This document shows positions 35,179 to 40,570 of a DNA stretch of 40,570 bases, piece by piece. The translations under genes were made by a program, and so were the position numbers. The DNA is from Terriglobia bacterium. GTDB lineage: Bacteria > Acidobacteriota > Terriglobia > Terriglobales > Acidobacteriaceae. The DNA lies in contig JAIQET010000039.1 in NCBI GenBank assembly GCA_020073645.1, positions 1 to 40,570 on the forward strand. The letters are read 5' to 3'. The notes beneath the pieces are model-generated. The model worked only from the letters and a program-made list of their open reading frames with translations. It made no database searches and had not been told where the DNA came from. Numbering within the stretch: the stretch's first letter is position 1; each line of letters opens with the position of its first letter.

Positions 35179-35247
35179 CGCTGTTCAATCGGCAATCCTA
35201 GGTTTGACATCGTCCCCGCCGCCCCCTAACCTTGTTTATCCCGAGCT

Positions 35248-36519
35248 ATGAAGATCCTGGTCATCGGCAGCGGCGGACGCGAGCACGCGCTGGTGTGGAA
35301 ACTGCGCCAGTCTCCGCGCGTGTCGAAGGTGTATTGCGCGCCAGGCAACGGCGGCATTGCGGACGATGCCGAGTGCCTTCCCGCCGACGTGAAGAACCTG
35401 GAATCACTGCTGGCGCTGGCCCACCAGGTCCAGCCCGACCTGACCATCGTGGGCCCGGAGTTGCCCCTGACCTTGGGCGTAGTGGATGAGTTTACCCGGC
35501 GCGGTTTGCGTATCTTCGGTCCGACCAAAGCGGCGGCGCGGCTGGAATCGAGCAAGAGCTTCGCCAAGGAATTTCTGCAGCGCCATCGCATTCCCACTGC
35601 GCACTACGCCATCTGCAATTCGCTGGACGAGGTCCATCACTCTCTACCGCATTTCCACATGCCGGTCGTAGTCAAAGCCGACGGATTGGCCGCGGGTAAG
35701 GGCGTAGTCATCTGCAAGAGCAAGGAAGAGGCAACATCGACGTCGTCTGAGATGCTCAGCGGGAAAATGCTGGGCGAGGCGGGCTCGCGCGTGGTGCTGG
35801 AAGAGTGCCTGCAGGGCGATGAGCTTTCTTTTCTAGTGGTGAGTGACGGTGAGCGGATTGCGCCCCTGGTCGCGGCCCAGGACCATAAGCGGATCGGCGA
35901 CGGCGATACGGGACCGAACACCGGTGGCATGGGCGCTTATTCCACTCCGACTATTGTGGATGAGCAGATGACGAACTGGCTGGTGCAGCACGTCGCGCGC
36001 CCGGTGGTGGAGGGAATGAAAGCCGAGGGCGCCGAATATAAGGGCGTGCTTTACTGCGGGCTGATGATGACCGCGCGCGGGCCGATGGTGCTGGAATTCA
36101 ATTGCCGCTTCGGCGATCCCGAGACCCAACCCATTCTCATGCGTTTGGAGAGCGACCTGGTGGAAGCGTTGGAATCTTCCATCGAAGGCCGCACCAGCGA
36201 TGGCGATTTCCGCTGGTCGGCGGATGCATCCGTGTGCGTGGTGATGTCGTCGGGCGGTTATCCGGGCGCGTTCGAGGTGGGCAAGAAGATGATGGGCCTG
36301 GAAGAAGCCGCGAAAGTAGAGGGCGTCAAGGTTTTCCATGCCGGCACCACCAGGCGCGATGGCGCCTACTACTCGGCAGGCGGGCGGGTGCTGGGCGTGA
36401 CGGCGCGGGCGGCCGACCTGGCGACCGCAGTGCAGCGCGTGTATGAGGCCGTATCCAAGATTGGGTTCGAAGGCGCGCATTACCGCAAGGACATCGCGGC
36501 CCGGGCGCTGAAGAGATAG
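35248..36519 (+). CDS. purD: Phosphoribosylamine-glycine ligase
   Basis: 423 residues of the ATP-grasp enzyme of de novo purine synthesis. It begins MKILVIGSGGREHALVWKLRQSP with the N-terminal glycine-rich loop. Motifs include GPELPLTLGVVDEFTRRGL, FGPTKAAARLESSKSFAKEF, VVKADGLAAGKGVVI, GDELSFLVVSDGERI, DTGPNTGGMGAYSTP and VLYCGLMMTARGPMVLEFNCRFGDPETQP. It couples ATP use to joining phosphoribosylamine and glycine into GAR. The stop lies 39 bp before purE, with a small word-type repeat between, and the two are probably co-transcribed. Confidence 0.95.
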   Translation: MKILVIGSGGREHALVWKLRQSPRVSKVYCAPGNGGIADDAECLPADVKNLESLLALAHQVQPDLTIVGPELPLTLGVVDEFTRRGLRIFGPTKAAARLESSKSFAKEFLQRHRIPTAHYAICNSLDEVHHSLPHFHMPVVVKADGLAAGKGVVICKSKEEATSTSSEMLSGKMLGEAGSRVVLEECLQGDELSFLVVSDGERIAPLVAAQDHKRIGDGDTGPNTGGMGAYSTPTIVDEQMTNWLVQHVARPVVEGMKAEGAEYKGVLYCGLMMTARGPMVLEFNCRFGDPETQPILMRLESDLVEALESSIEGRTSDGDFRWSADASVCVVMSSGGYPGAFEVGKKMMGLEEAAKVEGVKVFHAGTTRRDGAYYSAGGRVLGVTARAADLATAVQRVYEAVSKIGFEGAHYRKDIAARALKR

Positions 36520-36556
36520 CACCGAGTACCTGGTACCGAGTACCGAGAGGACCTGA
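36520..36556. repeat. Word-type repeat of GAGTACC / GGTACCGAG between purD and purE
   Basis: CACCGAGTACCTGGTACCGAG followed by TACCGAGAGG: GAGTACC and its near-palindrome in a 37-bp spacer. It would be in the operon mRNA. Confidence 0.5.
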
Positions 36557-36558
36557 GG

Positions 36559-37068
36559 ATGAGTGGCAAACCACTGGTTTCCATCGTCATGGGCAGCGAC
36601 TCCGACCTCGAGATCATGCAGGAGGCCGGGAAAGCGCTGGAGCAATTCGGCATTCATTACGAGATGGATGTGACCTCAGCGCACCGCTCGCCGGAGCGCA
36701 CCGCCGAGTATGCGCGCAAGGCCGCGGGGCGCGGAATTCGCGTGATCATCGCCGGGGCCGGTGGCGCGGCCCACCTGGCGGGCGTGATCGCTGCCCATAC
36801 GACGGTCCCGGTGATTGGCGTCCCGATCCCATCCACCTCGCTGAATGGACTCGATTCCCTGCTGGCGACGGTGCAGATGCCGGCCGGAATTCCGGTCGCC
36901 ACTGTGGCCATTGGCAAGCCCGGCGCGACAAATGCGGGAATTCTGGCCGCGCAGATCCTGGCACTCTCCAGCGAGAGCCTGGCGAAGAAACTCAGCGCGC
37001 ACAAAGATCAGCTGGCCAACAGCGTGGAAGAGAAATCGAAGAAGCTGAAGATGACGTTGGGGAGCTAA
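36559..37068 (+). CDS. purE: N5-carboxyaminoimidazole ribonucleotide mutase
   Basis: 169 residues of a class I Pur[85 protein letters not shown] and [10 protein letters not shown]. It converts N5-CAIR to CAIR in purine synthesis. The ATPase partner PurK is not visible next to it, so purK must lie elsewhere or the gene is class II-like in use; the SAHR signature supports class I. It is downstream of purD. Confidence 0.95.
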   Translation: MSGKPLVSIVMGSDSDLEIMQEAGKALEQFGIHYEMDVTSAHRSPERTAEYARKAAGRGIRVIIAGAGGAAHLAGVIAAHTTVPVIGVPIPSTSLNGLDSLLATVQMPAGIPVATVAIGKPGATNAGILAAQILALSSESLAKKLSAHKDQLANSVEEKSKKLKMTLGS

Positions 37069-37073
37069 GGAAT

Positions 37074-37165
37074 TTTCAATTTCCGATTGTCAATTGCCAA
37101 TTTACAGGCGGAATGAAGCGGACAAGATCTTCAATCGCCAATTGGCAATTGAAAATTGGAAATTC
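37074..37165. repeat. Word-type inverted repeat between purE and galU (CAATTGCCAATT / AATTGGCAATTG)
   Basis: CAATTTCCGATTGTCAATTG with CCAATTT on the left is mirrored by CCAATTGGCAATTGAAAATT and GGAAATTC on the right. Convergent genes purE and galU end on either side, so it may serve as a bidirectional transcript end. Confidence 0.6.
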
Positions 37166-37176
37166 TTCACGGCGAG

Positions 37177-38058
37177 CTACAGCTTCAGGCTCTTCAGATA
37201 CTGCCGCAGTGGTTCTCCCAGGTCGGGACGCTTGAGGGCGAATTCCACCGTGGCCTTGAGGAAGCCCAGCTTGTCGCCGGTGTCGTGGCGTTTGCCCTCA
37301 AAGACGTAGCCGTACACTTTTTCCTTCTTGAGCAGGGCGCGCAAGCCGTCGGTCAGTTGCAGCTCTCCGCCCACGCCGGCTTTGATCTTGGAAAGGGTCT
37401 CGAACACCGTGGGCGTCAGGATGTAACGGCCGATCACGGCGATATTGGAAGGGGCGTCGGCCGGTTTTGGCTTTTCCACCATGTCTTCGATTTCGTAGAG
37501 CCGCCCGCCAAAGCGTTTATCCGCTGGTTTCACCTTGAGCACGCCATAGGCGGAAATGGCCGCGCCTTCGATCATCTGCGCGGCCAGCACCGAGCACTGG
37601 GTTTGGTCGAAGACATCGATCATCTGCTTCAGGCAGGGTGTTTCCGCATCAATGACGTCATCGGCCAGGAGCACCGCGAACGGCTCGTTGCCCACCAGTT
37701 CGCGCGCCATGAGCACGGCGTGGCCCAGCCCCAGCGCCTCTTTCTGGCGGACGTAGGCGACGTGGATCATGTCGGAGATGTCGCGCACGATGTGGAGAAG
37801 ATCGGTTTTGCCGCGCTCTTCGAGCATCTTCTCCAGTTCGTAGCTGACGTCGAAGTGGTCTTCGATGGCCTGCTTGCCGCGGCCAGTGATGATGATGATC
37901 TGGTCACAACCGGCGGCGAGGGCCTCTTCGACGCCGTACTGGATGATGGGCGTGTCCACCAGGGGCAGCATCTCTTTGGGTTGGGCCTTGGTGGCGGGCA
38001 GGAAGCGCGTGCCGAGACCGGCGGCGGGAAAGACCGCTTTGCGAACTTTCATGGTCAT
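37177..38058 (-). CDS. galU: UTP-glucose-1-phosphate uridylyltransferase
   Basis: 293 residues, full length for bacterial GalU. Nucleotide-binding signature VFPAAGLGTRFLPATKAQPKEMLPLVDTPIIQYGVEEALAAGCDQIIII near the start, GLGHAVLMARELVGNEPFAVLLADDVID (metal-binding Asp region), YGVLKVKPAD, DMVEKPKPADAPSNIAVIGRYILTPTVFETL and GKRHDTGDKLGFLKATVEFAL. It makes UDP-glucose for envelope polysaccharide. It is convergent with purE. A word-type repeat (AGTCGTCAGTCCTCAGTCGC) lies just upstream of its ATG at 38062-38095. Confidence 0.95.
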   Translation of the reverse strand: MTMKVRKAVFPAAGLGTRFLPATKAQPKEMLPLVDTPIIQYGVEEALAAGCDQIIIITGRGKQAIEDHFDVSYELEKMLEERGKTDLLHIVRDISDMIHVAYVRQKEALGLGHAVLMARELVGNEPFAVLLADDVIDAETPCLKQMIDVFDQTQCSVLAAQMIEGAAISAYGVLKVKPADKRFGGRLYEIEDMVEKPKPADAPSNIAVIGRYILTPTVFETLSKIKAGVGGELQLTDGLRALLKKEKVYGYVFEGKRHDTGDKLGFLKATVEFALKRPDLGEPLRQYLKSLKL

Positions 38059-38198
38059 GGGATCAGTCGTCAGTCCTCAGTCGCCGGTCGTCAGCAAACC
38101 GACCGGAGATTGTACCTGCTGGCTTCGTCCGGTGGCGAATTGGGCGCGTTCTGCCAGCCTAGATCTAGAGAGAAAAAAATTATGTCAAATTCGGCAAA

Positions 38199-38256
38199 AC
38201 AAAGGACTTAAGCCGGCATAGATCTCGCAAAATCCGGCCAACAAAGGACTTAGCCG
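38199..38256. repeat. Two-copy CAAAGGACTTA-type repeat with about 41-bp period
   Basis: CAAAACAAAGGACTTAAGCC and CAACAAAGGACTTAGCCG recur about 41 bp apart, with GCAAAATCCGG and GCAAAATCGGG in the following spacers. Not assigned to a known element. Confidence 0.5.
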
Positions 38257-38584
38257 CAAAATCGGGAGCCGTAAGGAGTTAGGAGCGGCTCTGAATCCTG
38301 CGAGGTCAAATCATCTCGTCTCAGAGGCCAAAGACCCGACTCCTCTGTCCGGGAAGACCCGCGCGCGTTTTGCGAGACTCGCGGTTTTCTTACTCTCTAA
38401 TTCAAGAGTAGCAAATTGGGAGGGGGAAATGGGACATGGATAGCAGGAATATATTTGCCGCCCCATGTAGGCGTTAGGTTCGATTTGTGATGCGGAGGGG
38501 GCTTGACAGGTGACGGGGAGCGTCGAGGTTGAAATGCCTTGAGGCGTTCCGGTCAAGGAGGGCGCACAGGGGTCCTTCGACTCC

Positions 38585-38610
38585 GTTTGCGCCGCTGTCG
38601 CGGCGCAAAC
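38585..38610. repeat. Perfect 11-bp hairpin with TGTC loop
   Basis: GTTTGCGCCGC, TGTC, GCGGCGCAAAC, flanked by GACTCC and ACTCCGCTCAGGATAACA. The flank contains the dispersed TCAGGATRACA word also found at 21390 and 32400. Confidence 0.65.
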
Positions 38611-38712
38611 TCCGCTCAGGATAACAGAGTTGGGAGATGCCGCAGGACTGGCCGGGGAGGAGGTTGTCTCTGAAGCTGATGTTCCGCTGCCTGCATGCGG
38701 CCCTTCGGGCCT

Positions 38713-38733
38713 GACCGGGTCAGGGACCCGGTC
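38713..38733. repeat. REP-like palindrome (near copy of 792-812)
   Basis: GACCGGGTC, AGG, GACCCGGTC, then CTACACAAG. Stem identical to the element at 792-812, with two loop changes. A second small hairpin (GCCGGCG GGA CGCCGGC) follows at 38753-38769. Confidence 0.75.
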
Positions 38734-38770
38734 CTACACAAGACTCGCGATGGCCGGCGGGACGCCGGCG

Positions 38771-40570
38771 CTACGGCTGGACGGCTTCGTGGGCGGCCAG
38801 CTCTTCCAGCAGATCGTGCAGGGTTTGCAGGACTCCGTCGGCTGCGGCGGCTTTTATGCCAAACTTCAGCGTGCCGTCGGGGGTGAATTGCGAGCCTTTC
38901 TGCGAGGCAACAAAGCGGGCCAGCTTGCCCGCATCGATGGCCGCGTTCTGGCGGAACTTGATGTTGACGATTTCGCGCTTGCGCTCGATGCCGGTCACGC
39001 CCACTCGCACCGCCAGCAGCTTGAGGGTAGCGTAGTCGAGCAGGTGGCGGACGGCGGCGGGCGGCTCGCCGTAGCGGTCCTGTAATTCGGCGCGGACGTC
39101 TTTGAGCTGCGACTGGTTTTCTACGCCAGCCACGCGCTTGTACATGCGCAGGCGCTGGTTCTCCTCGCGAATGTAGTCCACAGGGATACGGATGTTGAGG
39201 CCGAGGTTGAGTTGCGTCTCGGCTTCTTCGGGGGCGGCCTCGCCCTTCATTTCGCGGACGGCACGGTCGAGCATCTGGGTGTAGAGCTCGAACCCGACCG
39301 CTTCGATGTGGCCGCTCTGCTCGCCTCCCAGCAAATTGCCGGCTCCGCGCAGTTCGAGATCAAGTGCGGCAATCTTGAAGCCCGCGCCCAGGTCCGAAAA
39401 TTCTTTCAGAGCGGCCAGGCGGCGACGCGCGATCGGTGTGAGCTCGATTTCGGCGGGCAGGAGTAGATACGCGTAGGCGCGGCGGTTGGAGCGTCCCACG
39501 CGCCCGCGGAGTTGGTAGAGTTCGGAGAGGCCGAAGCGCTCGGCGCGGTTCATGAGAATGGTATTGCAGAGCGGAATGTCGAGGCCGTTCTCGATGATGG
39601 TGGTGGCCACCAGGATGTCGGCTTCGTGATGCATGAACTTGAGCATCACCTTCTCCAGTTCTCCCTGTGACATCTGTCCGTGACCGACGATGATGCGGGC
39701 GCGCGGAACCAGGGTTTGCAATTTGGCGGCAATTTCCCAGATGGTGTCCACGCGATTGTGCAGGAAGTAAACCTGGCCGCCGCGATCGAGTTCCTGCTCG
39801 AGCGCGGACTGGATGAGCTTGTCGTCCCAACTGGCCACCACGGTCTGAATGGCGATGCGATCTTTGGGCGGGGTCTCAATCACGCTCATGTCGCGCAGTC
39901 CGACCAGGGACATGTGCAGGGTGCGTGGAATCGGCGTCGCCGACATGGTGAGCACGTCCACCTGCTTGCGCATCTGTTTGAGGCGCTCCTTGTGGCGGAC
40001 GCCGAAGCGCTGCTCTTCGTCTACCACCAGCAGGCCGAGATCCGCGAACTTCACATCTTTGGACAGCAGGCGATGGGTGCCGATCAGGATGTCAACCTTG
40101 CCGGCCTCCACCCTTTGCAGGATTTCCTTTTGCTGCTTCGCGGTGCGGAAGCGGCTGAGCATCTCCACCGTGACCGGAAATGCCGCGAAGCGCTGCTTGA
40201 ATGTTTCAAAGTGCTGGAAGGCAAGCACGGTAGTCGGCGCCAGCACCACGGTTTGCTTGTTGTCGCTGATGGCTTTGAAAGCGGCGCGCATGGCGACTTC
40301 CGTCTTGCCGTATCCGACGTCGCCGCAGAGCAGGCGGTCCATGGGCTGAGACGATTCCATGTCGCGCTTCACGTCCACGATGGCGAGTTCCTGGTCTTCG
40401 GTCTCACTGAATTCGAAGGCATCTTCGAACTCGCGAATCCATTCGTTGTCGCCCGAGAAGGCGTGGCCCTGGGCGGCCTTGCGCTCGGCATAAAGCTTGA
40501 GAAGTTCGTCGGCCATGTCCTTCATGGCCTTGCGCACGCGGGCCTTGGTCTTGATCCAGGCGGCCGTGCC
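38771..40570 (-). CDS. mfd: Transcription-repair coupling factor Mfd, C-terminal part (5' end beyond window)
   Basis: 599 residues are visible; the frame is open to the right edge, so the N-terminal part (UvrB-like and RNA polymerase-interacting domains) lies outside. The translocase module is intact: DRLLCGDVGYGKTEVAMRAAFKA (Walker A), VVLAPTTVLAFQHF, LLVVDEEQRFGVRHKERL, MSATPIPRTLHMSL, ATTIIENGLDIP and QLRGRVGRSNRRAYAYLL. The C-terminal domain ends with LEELAAHEAVQP. Mfd pushes stalled RNA polymerase off damaged DNA and recruits UvrA. Its 3' end abuts the REP-like array in the gap to galU. Confidence 0.95.
   Translation of the reverse strand, partial: GTAAWIKTKARVRKAMKDMADELLKLYAERKAAQGHAFSGDNEWIREFEDAFEFSETEDQELAIVDVKRDMESSQPMDRLLCGDVGYGKTEVAMRAAFKAISDNKQTVVLAPTTVLAFQHFETFKQRFAAFPVTVEMLSRFRTAKQQKEILQRVEAGKVDILIGTHRLLSKDVKFADLGLLVVDEEQRFGVRHKERLKQMRKQVDVLTMSATPIPRTLHMSLVGLRDMSVIETPPKDRIAIQTVVASWDDKLIQSALEQELDRGGQVYFLHNRVDTIWEIAAKLQTLVPRARIIVGHGQMSQGELEKVMLKFMHHEADILVATTIIENGLDIPLCNTILMNRAERFGLSELYQLRGRVGRSNRRAYAYLLLPAEIELTPIARRRLAALKEFSDLGAGFKIAALDLELRGAGNLLGGEQSGHIEAVGFELYTQMLDRAVREMKGEAAPEEAETQLNLGLNIRIPVDYIREENQRLRMYKRVAGVENQSQLKDVRAELQDRYGEPPAAVRHLLDYATLKLLAVRVGVTGIERKREIVNIKFRQNAAIDAGKLARFVASQKGSQFTPDGTLKFGIKAAAADGVLQTLHDLLEELAAHEAVQP

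Larger units (their letters stand above)
38059..38770. other. 712-bp repeat-rich gap between galU and mfd
   Basis: No protein gene is supported. It contains AGTCGTCAGTCC-type words next to galU and two copies of CAAAGGACTTAGCCG-like sequence (38199-38215, 38240-38256) within a roughly 41-bp periodic block with GCAAAATCCGG/GCAAAATCGGG. A perfect 11-bp hairpin lies at 38585-38610, a REP-like palindrome at 38713-38733 and a GCCGGCG/CGCCGGC hairpin at 38753-38769. The stretch is an accretion of small palindromes. Confidence 0.6.

Noticed and set aside
38311..38556. 81-codon frame in the galU-mfd gap
   Set aside because: It lies in repeat-rich sequence with no coding features.

Overview
The window is GC-rich bacterial chromosome with a few AT-richer inserted pieces. 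Gene styles suggest a soil Acidobacteriota (Terriglobia/Koribacter-like): secreted Asp-box proteins, an acyl-CoA carboxylase beta chain ending KKHGNIPL, HslUV, and dispersed GTGTGGG-headed palindromes. This placement is inference. No rRNA, tRNA or CRISPR array was found.

Layout. 1-1.7 kb: the end of an oligopeptide ABC ATPase and a prohibitin-like membrane protein. 1.9-5.1 kb: two tandem secreted Asp-box propeller proteins whose promoters share a 21-bp element. 5.2-6.5 kb: a degenerate metallopeptidase-like protein, then a 658-bp gap holding a two-copy repeat that may be a structured RNA. 6.4-11.9 kb: an accessory island at the 3' end of the carboxylase gene. 11.8-17 kb: carboxylase beta subunit, FG-GAP protein, ThiL, M23 peptidase and a DUF3592-like protein. 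17.1-19.25 kb: a complete IS1595-family element (21/25-bp inverted repeats, 8-bp target duplication) carrying a proteasome-like peptidase as passenger. 19.3-22.9 kb: FAH hydrolase, fibronectin-III lipoprotein and class III aminotransferase. 22.9-24.9 kb: a four-gene operon of a ribbon-helix-helix-like protein, a TIGR04255-like protein and two unknowns. 25-30.5 kb: HslVU, a Met/His/Cys-rich exported protein and aconitase. 30.6-32.3 kb: hicB with a broken hicA, and two small proteins sharing a GREPAKM tail. 32.4-35.1 kb: a manganese cluster (MntR-like regulator, MntH, UspA) with matching operators. 35.2-40.6 kb: purD-purE, galU and the 3' part of mfd.

The main discovery is the island. The last codons of the carboxylase gene, with a stop codon, recur four times in the same orientation (11788-11865, 10926-11003, 9478-9540, 8235-8273). 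Between the copies lie separate cargo modules: a HigBA-like toxin-antitoxin pair, a Phd/ParE pair plus a DUF4160/DUF2442 pair, and a phosphoribosyltransferase/SLOG pair. A TcmP/DUF5131 pair lies beyond the last copy. The first two copies differ by eight nucleotides, all synonymous, so the extra copies look like gene ends imported from relatives. This resembles repeated integration at a coding-gene 3' end, as with SCC elements at rlmH, but no recombinase is visible.

The second discovery is the IS passenger: its Thr1/Asp17/Lys31 pattern matches proteasome beta and HslV, and it sits inside the transposon ends. Many intergenic gaps also hold short-word palindromes of several kinds.
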